40,052 nucleotides of DNA, taken from contig JABURQ010000080.1 of NCBI GenBank assembly GCA_014762625.1, forward strand, positions 1 to 40,052. The letters are read 5' to 3'. The notes under the pieces are model-generated. The model saw nothing but the letters and a program-made list of their open reading frames with translations. It searched no databases and was not told where the DNA came from. The DNA is from Planctomycetaceae bacterium. GTDB taxonomy: Bacteria > Planctomycetota > Planctomycetia > Planctomycetales > Planctomycetaceae. How positions within the stretch are numbered: position 1 is the first letter of the stretch; each line of letters starts with the position of its first letter. The translations under genes and the position numbers were made by a program. Below, piece after piece: positions 8,648 to 18,300 of the stretch.

Positions 8648-11600
8648 ATGAGTTTGATCATTCGATCTCTGCTGATCATTGCGTTCGTCGTCTCAAACGC
8701 TCGCGGGGCCGATTATCTCACAGAGATCAAACCTCTGCTCGAACACAAATGCTACGCGTGTCACGGAGCGTTAAAACAGCAGGGGAGTTTGCGCGTCGAT
8801 ACGGCTAACTCGCTGCTCCAAGGAGGCGATTCCGGTTCGCTGATCGAACCCGGCAAACCGGAGGAGAGCTTGCTGATCGACGTGCTGACCGGTGACGCCG
8901 GATTTCGGATGCCTCCCGCAAATGAGGGGGCTCCTCTTTCGCCGGAAGAGATTGACCTGATTCGCGACTGGATCGAGGCGGGAGCCCCACCGCCGGAAAA
9001 GGAGTCGCCCCAAACCGATCCGCGATCCTGGTGGTCGTATCAACCGATCGAACGTCCGCCTCTCCCCACCGTCCAAGACCGAGACTGGTGTCGCAACGAA
9101 ATCGATCACTTCATCGCCGCCGCCCGCGAACAGAGAAACCTACCCGTCGTCCCGGAAGCGGAGAAAGCGATCTGGTTGCGGCGTGTGTTTCTCGACTTGA
9201 TCGGCCTGCCTCCCTCGCGGGACGAACTGCACCGGTTCCTCGCCGATCGATCTCCCGACTCGTACGAACGAGTGGTGGATGATTTACTGTCGCGTCCTCA
9301 GTACGGCGAGCGTTGGGGTCGGCATTGGATGGATGTCTGGCGTTACAGTGACTGGTACGGCAGTCGAGGGATTAACGAAATTCGTTACTCTCAGCGACAT
9401 ATCTGGCGCTGGCGGGACTGGATCGTCCGGTCCCTGAACGAGGACAAGGGCTACGATCGAATGGTCCACGAGATGCTGGCGGCGGATGAAATTTGCGCCG
9501 GGGATCCGAAGACTCTTCCCGCCACGGGATATCTCGGTCGTAACTGGTATCTGTTCGACCGTAATGTCTGGATGTTCGAAACCGTCGAGCGGACGGGCGA
9601 AGCGTTTCTGGGGCTGACGCTCCGTTGTTGCCGGTGTCACGATCACAAATTCGATCCAATCACCCAGCAGGAATATTACGAATTCCGGGCATTTTTCGAG
9701 CCGCACAATGTCCGCACCGATCCCGTTTCCGCCCTGACCGGGACGCAAAAAGACGCCAAAGCCGGACAGGTCCTCAACGACGGTATCGCACTCGTGTACG
9801 ACAAGGAACTCGACGTTCCCACCTATCGATTCCAGCGTGGAGACAGTCGCTATCCCGACGAATCCGAACCGCTATCCCCTGGCGTTCCTGCGGCGCTGGG
9901 AGGCGAGATTAACATTCAACCAGTCGATCTTCCCGCGGCCACCTGGTATCCCCTGCTCAGGGAAGGGGTGCGAGAGACGCTAGTCGAAAAAGCCGCCGCC
10001 ACCGTTGCCGCTGCGGAGCAGAGGTTGAAGTCCGCAGAAGAGAAACTGGAGACCGTTTCAAACAAGCTGGAAGCAGCGCGTCGACGGGACGAACAAACAA
10101 ACTCCACGGATTCCACGGTCCTCCTCGAAGACGATTTTTCCCAACAGCGTTCCGACTTGTGGGAAACTCTCAACGGTCAATGGGAATGGCGGGACGGAAA
10201 GCTGGTCCAGTCCCAGGTGACCAGTTTCGCCACGCTCGTTTCCAAACAGATGCTGCCGCTCGATATGGATATCCATCTCAAATACCGTCCGCTCACGCCG
10301 GGCACCTATCGATCCATCGGGTTCAGTTTCGATTATCAGGACAAAGGCAATTCGCAGGACATCTACACCAGCACCGGCGACGAGCGTCAAAGCGTGCAGG
10401 CTTTTCACCGGGTCAAAGGGCGACAGACCTATCCGCAAGCCGGCATCAAAATGGTTCCTCTGAAGGTGGGTGAAGAAGCGGTTCTCGACGTTTCCGTGAC
10501 CGGCTCGAAACTGACCATCGATCTCAACGGAGAACGGCGACTCGACTACACAATGCCGGTGGCGCGTCGCGAAGGAAAATTCGCGCTCTGGGTTCATCAG
10601 GGGGCGGCGGAATTCCTGGAACTGTCGATTCACAAACGGGAAGAATCCATTGAATCCCTGGCTTCTCTACAGCAGCAGGCCCGTCAGCAGGTCGAGATCG
10701 CCCGCGCGGAAGTGGAGTGGACACAAGCCGCACAGAACTCCGTCGAATCACGCCTGGCCGCCGAACTCGACCGCTATCTGGAGAGCGAGCAAGCACCAGG
10801 GAACCAGCTTGCGAAGGAGGCTTTGACTGCCGAATTGAATGCCGGCGTGCTCAAAGCCAAACTCGAATACTTGCAGGCAGGAGAGTCGGACGAAGCACGC
10901 CAAAAAGCCGCCAAAGCATTGGCCGAGGCGGAACAGAAACTCTCCGCCGGCGAAGGGACTTACTCTCCACTGGGAGACCAGTATCCCCAGACGAGTACCG
11001 GACGACGTTCGGCTCTCGCCGACTGGCTCACCGATCGAGACAATCCGAGAACGGCCCGCGTCGCCGTCAATCATCTCTGGGGACGTCATTTCGGACGACC
11101 GCTCGTCGAGACGCCCGAGAACTTCGGTTTGAACGGCAGGCAGCCTTCTCATCCGGAGTTACTCGACTGGCTGGCGGCGGAATTGATGGAGAACAACTGG
11201 CGGATGAAGGATCTGCATCGGCAGATTGTGTTGTCGAGTACCTACCGGTTGTCGAGTCGTCCCTTTCCCGTCGAATCTTCCGCGGCCAGACAAGTGGAGT
11301 CCGATGCCGAAAATCGATTCTTCTGGCGGATGAACTCCCGACGGATGGAAGCCGAGCTGGTTCGCGATTCGATCCTCGCCCTTTCGGGACGACTGGACCT
11401 CCAGCAGGGAGGCCCCGAAATCCCGGAAACCGAAGGGGAAACCAATCTGCGGCGAAGTTTGTATTTCCGGAATACGCCGAACGAAAAAATGTTGATGCTC
11501 GAAGTGTTCGACGTCGCCGATCCGAACGGCTGTTATCGCCGCAAGGAAAGTGTCGTCCCGCATCAGTCGTTAGCTCTCATGAATAGCGGTCTCGCCATCG

Positions 11601-11878
11601 ACTCGGCCCGCGCGCTGGCTCAACAGCTTGGCGACGCGGCTAATTTTGTGACCGCCGCGTACGAAACCATTCTCGGTCGCGCTCCGACCGTCCGGGAAAT
11701 GGACCGCTGCCGAACGTTTCTCGACGAGCACGAACAACTGGTGAATGCCCAATCTCCCGAGCAGTTTTCCGCGGGCGGAACCGCCCAACAAGCTCCCAGC
11801 GACGATCCGAAACTCCGCGCCCGGGAAAACCTCGTCCACGTTTTGTTCCTGCATAACGATTTCGTCACCATCAGATAG
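8648..11878 (+). CDS. PSCyt1-DUF1549-DUF1553 protein with inserted jelly-roll domain
   Basis: Same family as the minus-strand gene at 6074 but 1076 aa. The ATG at 8648 opens a signal peptide (LLIIAFVVSNARG); a longer frame from 8609 would precede it with polar residues. PSCyt1 has C35-x-x-C38-H39. DUF1549 (about 140-380) ends in C327-x-x-C330-HDHKFDP. Between DUF1549 and DUF1553 lies an insert of roughly 330 residues. It contains a heptad-rich segment (EKAAATVAAAEQRLKSAEEK), a beta-rich domain beginning EDDFSQQRSDLWETLNGQW that resembles concanavalin-like/DUF1080 folds, and a second heptad-rich segment. DUF1553 (about 790-1060) carries DNPRTARVAVNHLWG and [14 protein letters not shown]. It forms an operon with the DUF1501 gene 24 bp downstream. 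Confidence 0.9.
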   Translation: MSLIIRSLLIIAFVVSNARGADYLTEIKPLLEHKCYACHGALKQQGSLRVDTANSLLQGGDSGSLIEPGKPEESLLIDVLTGDAGFRMPPANEGAPLSPEEIDLIRDWIEAGAPPPEKESPQTDPRSWWSYQPIERPPLPTVQDRDWCRNEIDHFIAAAREQRNLPVVPEAEKAIWLRRVFLDLIGLPPSRDELHRFLADRSPDSYERVVDDLLSRPQYGERWGRHWMDVWRYSDWYGSRGINEIRYSQRHIWRWRDWIVRSLNEDKGYDRMVHEMLAADEICAGDPKTLPATGYLGRNWYLFDRNVWMFETVERTGEAFLGLTLRCCRCHDHKFDPITQQEYYEFRAFFEPHNVRTDPVSALTGTQKDAKAGQVLNDGIALVYDKELDVPTYRFQRGDSRYPDESEPLSPGVPAALGGEINIQPVDLPAATWYPLLREGVRETLVEKAAATVAAAEQRLKSAEEKLETVSNKLEAARRRDEQTNSTDSTVLLEDDFSQQRSDLWETLNGQWEWRDGKLVQSQVTSFATLVSKQMLPLDMDIHLKYRPLTPGTYRSIGFSFDYQDKGNSQDIYTSTGDERQSVQAFHRVKGRQTYPQAGIKMVPLKVGEEAVLDVSVTGSKLTIDLNGERRLDYTMPVARREGKFALWVHQGAAEFLELSIHKREESIESLASLQQQARQQVEIARAEVEWTQAAQNSVESRLAAELDRYLESEQAPGNQLAKEALTAELNAGVLKAKLEYLQAGESDEARQKAAKALAEAEQKLSAGEGTYSPLGDQYPQTSTGRRSALADWLTDRDNPRTARVAVNHLWGRHFGRPLVETPENFGLNGRQPSHPELLDWLAAELMENNWRMKDLHRQIVLSSTYRLSSRPFPVESSAARQVESDAENRFFWRMNSRRMEAELVRDSILALSGRLDLQQGGPEIPETEGETNLRRSLYFRNTPNEKMLMLEVFDVADPNGCYRRKESVVPHQSLALMNSGLAIDSARALAQQLGDAANFVTAAYETILGRAPTVREMDRCRTFLDEHEQLVNAQSPEQFSAGGTAQQAPSDDPKLRARENLVHVLFLHNDFVTIR

Positions 11879-11902
11879 ACTCCTCCTTCGGGAAGGCCTG
11901 AC

Positions 11903-13384
11903 ATGAATCATTCCCAACCACACTCGGCGGCTTCGACCGGCGGAACTCATCGACGCGAGTTTCTGGCGGATCTCGGCATGGGCTTTACCGGGCTCGTACT
12001 CGGGACGATGTTGAACGATCAAAGCCGCGCCGCCGGGAAAACCCCCGCTCCCGCGGGACAACCGCATTTTCCCGCGAAAGCGAAAAGCGTGATCTGGTTT
12101 TTCATGAACGGCGGGACCAGCCACCTGGAATCGTTCGATCCCAAACCGGCCCTCAACAAACACGCTGGCAAGACCATCGAAGAATCGCCTTACGAATCCA
12201 CGGTTCTCGATTCCCCCTTCTATCGAAAAAACGTCCGCGACTTCGGCGGCAAGCCGCGTGCTCTCATGGCACAGATCTATCCCTTACAGATCGGTTACCA
12301 GAAGCGCGGCGAAAGCGGCCTCGAAATCAGCGACTGGTGGCCTCACGTAGGAAGCTGTGCCGACGATCTGGCCCTCGTCCGTTCGATGTGGACGACCGAC
12401 AACGACCACGCCGCCCAGCTTCAATTTCATACCGGTCGCCATATCTTCGACGGATTCTATCCCTCCATCGGCTCGTGGGTTCATTATGGATTGGGAACTC
12501 TCAATGAAAACCTGCCGCAGTTTGTCGTGATGGGTCCGCCGCCGGGAGACTGTTGCGGCGGAGTCGGAGCGCACGACGGAAGCTACCTGGGGCCCGAACA
12601 TTCCGGCGTCAAAATGTCGATCGATCCGAAAAATCCACTCCCCTTCGGCACACCGGGGCAAAGTGTGACGCTCTCCGAACGTCGCCACCAGCTCGACCTG
12701 CTCTCCGATCTGAATCAACTTTCGTCGGTCGAATATCCCGAAGATCCCCAGATGCAGGCCCGCATCAAAGCCAACGAACTCGCCTTCCGGATGCAGATGT
12801 CGGTTCCCGATGTGGTCAATCTGAATCAGGAAACCGCAGCGACCCAGCAACTGTACGGCCTCGATCGGAAAGAGACACAGAACATGGGGCGACAAGCTCT
12901 CGCCGCCCGACGCCTCGTCGAACAGGGCGTCCGCTTCGTTCAGATTTACGACGGCGGTGGTGGAGGGGGCGGCTGGGACGCGCATGCCAAACTGAAAGAG
13001 AATCACTCCCGCAATTGCCAACGCGTCGATCGACCGATTGCCGGTCTGATCAAGGATTTGAAGCAGCGCGGTTTACTCGACGAGACGTTGATCGTCTGGG
13101 CGACGGAGTTCGGACGCACGCCGGGAGCCGAACGCTCCGACGGCCGCGATCATCACCCGTACGGGTTTTCGGTCTGGATGGCGGGAGGCGGTTTGAAAGG
13201 AGGCATCGCGCACGGTGCGACCGACGAGATCGGCTTCCACGCGGTCGAAGACCGGCATTACGTCACCGATATTCACGCCACGATTCTGCATCAACTGGGA
13301 CTCGATCCCCGCGAGTTGGAAGTCCCCGGCCAGAAGCGACTGGAGATCGACTACGGCCACCCGATCCATGACATTATGGCGTGA
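11903..13384 (+). CDS. DUF1501 protein with Tat-like signal
   Basis: Second DUF1501 protein in the window, 493 aa. The N-terminus has [10 protein letters not shown] (twin arginine at 17-18) followed by the modestly hydrophobic [10 protein letters not shown], so Tat export is likely. Family landmarks are [54 protein letters not shown] and [21 protein letters not shown]. The C-terminus matches the first copy ([13 protein letters not shown]). A run of five Gly follows DG at about 355, where the first copy has a short HRG. It starts 24 bp after the cytochrome-like gene, and AAGG (11894-11897) lies 5 bases before the ATG. Function not established; presumed to act with its partner gene. Confidence 0.92.
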   Translation: MNHSQPHSAASTGGTHRREFLADLGMGFTGLVLGTMLNDQSRAAGKTPAPAGQPHFPAKAKSVIWFFMNGGTSHLESFDPKPALNKHAGKTIEESPYESTVLDSPFYRKNVRDFGGKPRALMAQIYPLQIGYQKRGESGLEISDWWPHVGSCADDLALVRSMWTTDNDHAAQLQFHTGRHIFDGFYPSIGSWVHYGLGTLNENLPQFVVMGPPPGDCCGGVGAHDGSYLGPEHSGVKMSIDPKNPLPFGTPGQSVTLSERRHQLDLLSDLNQLSSVEYPEDPQMQARIKANELAFRMQMSVPDVVNLNQETAATQQLYGLDRKETQNMGRQALAARRLVEQGVRFVQIYDGGGGGGGWDAHAKLKENHSRNCQRVDRPIAGLIKDLKQRGLLDETLIVWATEFGRTPGAERSDGRDHHPYGFSVWMAGGGLKGGIAHGATDEIGFHAVEDRHYVTDIHATILHQLGLDPRELEVPGQKRLEIDYGHPIHDIMA

Positions 13385-13488
13385 GTGCTGTTTGGGGGCT
13401 TTTTCCCGCCTCCGTTTCAATCCCGTCTGCTCCCCATTAGAATCTGACTTCACCATCCGCAGATTCCAGACACGCACGGGCAGACACC

Positions 13489-14481
13489 ATGAGCAAAATT
13501 CGTTTCGGCATCCTCAGTACCGCCAAGATCGGCACCGCAAAAGTGATCCCCGCCATGCAGCAGGGAGAATTCACCGAGGTGACCGCCATTTCGTCGCGGA
13601 ACTTGGAAAAGGCCCAGGCCGCCGCTTCCGAACTGGGGATCCAAAACGCTTTCGGCAGTTACGAGGAACTACTCGCCGACCCGGAGATCGATGCGGTCTA
13701 CAATCCCCTGCCGAACGATATGCACGTCGAATGGTCGATCAAAGCGCTCGAAGCGGGGAAACATGTGCTGTGTGAAAAGCCGATCGGCCTCTCTGCGGCG
13801 GAAGGTCAGAAACTGGTCGCTGCGGCGGCTCAACATCCCGAGCTCAAAGTGATGGAGGCGTTTATGTACCGCCACCATCCCCAGTGGCAAAAGACGAAGG
13901 AACTCGTCGATTCCGAAGCGATCGGTCCGCTGCGAACGATTCAGTCTCACTTCGCCTACTTCAACAGAAACGCGGACGACATCCGCAACAAAGTCGAAGC
14001 GGGAGGCGGCGCGCTGATGGATATCGGCTGCTATAACATTTCGCTCTCGCGGTTTCTGTTCGGCGCAGAGCCGCAACGCGTCTTCGGGCGTGTCGAACGG
14101 GATCCCGATTTCGGCACCGATAAAATGACCTCCGGGATGCTCGAATTCTCCGGCGGCACCTCGACCTTTACCTGCTCGACGCAAATGTTTTTAAGCCAGC
14201 GGGTGATCGTTTTCGGCACTGAGGGACGCATCGAAATCGAAATTCCTTTTAATGCTCCCCCCGACCGACCGACGAAAATGTGGCTTACGAACGCGGACGG
14301 CACCGAAGAAATTATCTTCGATATCTGCGATCAATACACGATTCAGGGGGACCTGTTCGCCCAGGCGATTCTGAATGACACCGACGTTCCGACGCCGCTC
14401 ATCGACGCCGTCCAGAATATGAAGGTGATTGAAGCGATCTTCGCGAGCGGCGAAAGTCAGCAGTGGGAATCGCTCGGCTGA
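13489..14481 (+). CDS. Gfo/Idh/MocA family NAD(P)-dependent oxidoreductase
   Basis: Soluble dehydrogenase of the glucose-fructose oxidoreductase/inositol dehydrogenase family, 330 aa. The N-terminal Rossmann domain has the dinucleotide loop GILSTAKIGTAKVIPA, then AISSRNLEKAQAAASELGI, the turn NPLPNDMH, and the EKPIG motif with its catalytic-site lysine. The C-terminal alpha/beta domain has EAFMYRHHPQW and GGALMDIGCYNIS, close to trans-1,2-dihydrobenzene-1,2-diol dehydrogenase and D-xylose dehydrogenase relatives. No signal peptide, so it is cytosolic, unlike most neighbours. It lies 104 bp after the DUF1501 gene and its stop is only 2 bp from the convergent propeller gene. The sugar or cyclitol substrate cannot be named. 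Confidence 0.9.
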   Translation: MSKIRFGILSTAKIGTAKVIPAMQQGEFTEVTAISSRNLEKAQAAASELGIQNAFGSYEELLADPEIDAVYNPLPNDMHVEWSIKALEAGKHVLCEKPIGLSAAEGQKLVAAAAQHPELKVMEAFMYRHHPQWQKTKELVDSEAIGPLRTIQSHFAYFNRNADDIRNKVEAGGGALMDIGCYNISLSRFLFGAEPQRVFGRVERDPDFGTDKMTSGMLEFSGGTSTFTCSTQMFLSQRVIVFGTEGRIEIEIPFNAPPDRPTKMWLTNADGTEEIIFDICDQYTIQGDLFAQAILNDTDVPTPLIDAVQNMKVIEAIFASGESQQWESLG

Positions 14482-14483
14482 GA

Positions 14484-15311
14484 TTATTCCGCGGGTGCAT
14501 AGACCGAGATTTCCCCCTCGTCCGAGACGCGATAGATCGTCTTCTTGTGGGGATCGGCGACCAGTAATCCCTGTTCGGCCAGAGAGAGTCCTACCGGGTT
14601 CTTGAACGGTTCTCCTTTCGCGAATTCGACCGGTTTCTCTCCTTCGACAATCTTCCAGACCGTCTTCGCGTAACCGTCCACAACGAACGCGGTTTTGTCG
14701 TCTTTGAGAACGATATCGTGTCCGAACTGAAACGGCATCCCCTCCACGACGGTCTCGACTTTTCCGTCGGCGGGGTTCAGTTTCAAGACGTGATTCGGGC
14801 CGTGCGAAACGATCCACAGCTTCCCGGTCGAATCGATCGTCATGCCGCGCGGAGCCGGCAGAACGGCCACTTCCTCCGGCTTGCCTCCGGCGGAGGGGAC
14901 TTTCCAGATGCGATGAAGTTCGAGATCGGCGACGTAGATATCTCCCGACTTGGCGACCGCCATCGCCATCGGAATTCCGATACCGCCGTCGGTCAGTGGG
15001 ACCGGTTTTCCCTGATCGTCGAAGCGGTAGATTTCGCGCGTCGAGGAATCCCCCGCCAGTAATTGCCCCTTCTCGTCCAACGCTAGACAGCGAATCGCAT
15101 TGAGTGGTGTGCGGAATTTTTTCGACCCCTGAAAGTAGATCTCTGGTTTACCTGCCGTGATTTTCCAGACGCCGGGCAGATTCCGGTCTGCGACGTACGC
15201 CGTCTTTTCATCGACTTCCAGGACATCGAGCGGGTACTGCATCTCCTGGCCGAAGAGTGTCGTCGCAAACAAGACAATCAGTAGACCGAATACAGGTAAC
15301 GAGCGTTTCAT
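14484..15311 (-). CDS. Secreted SMP-30/NHL-like beta-propeller protein
   Basis: Exported protein of 275 aa. The signal peptide is residues 1-21 (VFGLLIVLFATTLFG). The rest consists of repeated propeller blades of the type ..DVLEVDEKTAYVADR..., GDIYVADLELHRIWKV, GKLWIVSHGPNHVLKL, KTAFVVDGYAKTVWKI and QGLLVADPHKKTIYRV. This is the NHL/SMP-30 gluconolactonase-like pattern. The clear metal-site residues of true SMP-30 lactonases are not evident, so it may be a binding propeller and not an enzyme. It starts 29 bp downstream of the 1205-aa TPR/VCBS gene on the same strand, which suggests an operon. It converges on the Gfo/Idh/MocA gene with a 2-bp gap, and no terminator is visible between them. Confidence 0.8.
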   Translation of the reverse strand: MKRSLPVFGLLIVLFATTLFGQEMQYPLDVLEVDEKTAYVADRNLPGVWKITAGKPEIYFQGSKKFRTPLNAIRCLALDEKGQLLAGDSSTREIYRFDDQGKPVPLTDGGIGIPMAMAVAKSGDIYVADLELHRIWKVPSAGGKPEEVAVLPAPRGMTIDSTGKLWIVSHGPNHVLKLNPADGKVETVVEGMPFQFGHDIVLKDDKTAFVVDGYAKTVWKIVEGEKPVEFAKGEPFKNPVGLSLAEQGLLVADPHKKTIYRVSDEGEISVYAPAE

Positions 15312-15340
15312 GGTGATCTCAATCCATCTTCTGTCGAAGG

Positions 15341-18300
15341 TTAGGGTCGCGAGTTCCAGTCCCGAATTTCCGTCCGGAAGGCGGGGCGGGTTTGATGACG
15401 GGTCTGATACTCGCGCAGATATTGTTGATGACGGGGAGTGTCCGGAAACGATTGCTCCGGCTCGTAAGGATACGCGTTCATGGCTCGAAACGGCAACGGT
15501 TCGACCTGTTGCCCCTGAACCGTGTTCAAGTCCGCATCCTTATCCCACCCGATGTTATATAGAATGAAGTCCCGGACCCACCCCTCAGGAAGCGGTTTCT
15601 CGGGAACGGCAAAGCGGACCGTCATTTCATCGCCCGCTCCCATCACCACCTGGAGGTCGTCTCCCTCCCGGATTAATTCGCTCACGTCGCCGTAGCGGGT
15701 GAAGTTCCCTCCCATCGGCGGCCAGAGCGGATCGGTGTTGACATCCTGGTAATCGAAGAATTCCGGTTGATTGTGAGGTTGGGTGATGCGTTTGGAGAAG
15801 CCGCGATCGTGGAGATTGGCACCGAGGAGTTCCAGTTCGGTCGCCTCCAATTCTCCGGGTTCCTCGTCCACGGTGAAAAAGAGGTGGTCCCAGCGGATTT
15901 CCATATTGGTCACGATACGAACGCGATAATCGTCTGTCAAAAACTGGTCGGTCAGATCGACCACGATGGTTTTGGTTTTTCCTCCGGGAAAACCGATGTA
16001 CGGCGAGACGGTTTGCCAGTCGCCGTTTTGGTCCGGAACCTGGAGCATGGGCGGTTGCGGTCGCGGCATCTCCGGATTCTGGGAAATGGCGATGTTCAGC
16101 GAGGTATCGGTGGGAAAGACCCAGCCGGTCAGAAACAGTTTGAGCTCGGACGGCGGCGTCTCGTACTCACCCACGCTGAATTCGAGCCAATGGGTCTCGG
16201 TGAGTCCCTGCGTATACGACTCGTCCCAGGTTTTGGAATAAATCCCGTCCGCGGCGCGAACCTGGTCGAGAATGTTTCTCCCTTGTTGATCGCGAACTTC
16301 ATCAGGTATGAGAGGTTTTCGAGCCGTATGCACCTCGAACTCGGCGATCTCCGCCGGCCCAACCTTTTCGTTGGTAAAGACATCGATCTCCTCCGGATGA
16401 TCGACGACCATCAGTTTCACCGCGTCGTAATAAGCGGCTTCCCAGAGTTCTTCGGTCATCTGTAAGACGTACTCGCCGTCTTTGGGCTGAAGCTGGTCTT
16501 GTGAGATTTTGAGATATTCCCACTCGCGTGCGGGAGCGAGAATTCCTTGTGCGAACTGAAGACCGATCGGCGAGGCCCACAAACAGTCGGTCGCGAAGAC
16601 AAACTTCTCGCCGTCCCAGGTGTAGAGATACGGGCAGGAACCCTTCAGTTGCTGCTGTTCGAAAATGATGTCGTCCGCTTTGGGATGGAGGACGTTGTGC
16701 GGGATGCCGTTGGTCCAGAGGATGCGAAGGACGTCGGCTTCGGTCAATTGTCCCAGTCCGAAGTGTGTCACGGGACCGGAGACCGTCCGACATTGATAGA
16801 GACCACCCGCTTTCAGTTCCAGCAGATTTCCGATGCCGTGCATGTTGCAGCGTTCGCGCGGCGTCTGGGCGATTTCTTCTGCCCGCAGCCGAACGTCGAT
16901 CCAGTGATTCTGATTTCCTCCCTCATTCGTGACCAGTTGCACCTTACCCGCCGACAGCACGATCAGATCCTGGTCCCCGTCCCAGTCGGCATCGACGACG
17001 GTGACCTGCTCCGCTCCGCTCAGATCCCGCAGGAAGCCGGGTTCGGCGTTGAGGTTGCCGGTCACATCCCCCGTGTAAAGGGTGAGTCCGGATTCTCCCG
17101 CGGTCAGCGCATCGATCAGGCCGTCGTTGTTGTAGTCCCAGGTCAACAGTTCGTCGGCGGACTGAGCGGAAATCGACTGGATATCGCCGGCCTTCCAGCC
17201 TCCCTCGACGAGTGTTTTGCCGAGAATCCGAGTCAGTCCCTGTTCACCCAACGTCAACAGATCCCAGGAGGCGTCCCGGTTGAGATCGACGACCTGGACG
17301 TCGTTCAACTTCCCGAGAGACAGGTTCTGGGGACGCGAGACGTAACGTCCGTGAAGATTGTTTTCCAGCAGAAACAGACCGGGCTCCGCTTCCGCCGTCA
17401 CGACAAAATCGTTCAACATATTGCGATCGATGTCCGCTGAGGTGATTTGCTGTAGATTGAGCTCTGCATCGGGAAGATGAGAGAAGGACGTGAAATCGGC
17501 GAACGTCCAGTTGCCGTTATTCGACCAGAGAGAAACTCCGTTGCCGGAAACCACCGTGAAATCGAGGTCGCCGTCGTGATCGAGATCGGCCACCTGGGCA
17601 TCGCTCACCTGTTTCAAGTTCTGGAGTTCTTCCGACATTTCGACCAGCGAGAGTTGAGGCGTTTGCTCTGACTGCTGAAAATCGTTCCGCACGAGTAATA
17701 GTCCGTCGTCACCCCAGACGATCAGATCGAGATCCGTATCGAATAATCCCGCGTCCACATTCTTGAGGGCTTCGTCGCGGGTCGATTGATAATCGCGGTC
17801 GAGATCGGCGGCGATCATGCCCCGCGCGGCGAACGGTAATTCGAGTTCGAACAGCGGTTCCCCCGGCTTGGGCAACGCATACACAATCAGCTTCGTACCC
17901 GTCGCCACAATCATCTCGGGCGTGCCGTCGAGCGTCAAATCCGCGGTCCCAACCGCAGTGACGTCGGCGTCGATCGTTTCGAGGTCCAGAGCCTGCGCGT
18001 CAAAGGTTACCGAGATGGAACTCGGGGACGGAGATAACCCCTTCCTCGCCGACTCGTAAAATTCCAGGGAATAATCCAGCGCCACAAACTCCAGCGGATG
18101 CGGGTTCAGACGATTCAAATCATTGGTGTAGGCAATTTCCGCCAGCAATAGATTTCCGGTAAAACCGAGTTGAGTCTGGGCGGTCTTCCAATCGCCTGCC
18201 TGGACCGCTTCCGCCGCCTTGTCGAACAGCTTCGGCAGCGTCTCCCGAACGCGGGCGGAGAGCGGCACAAATAGCTCGCGCGAGTTGTCGAGCACTTCGA

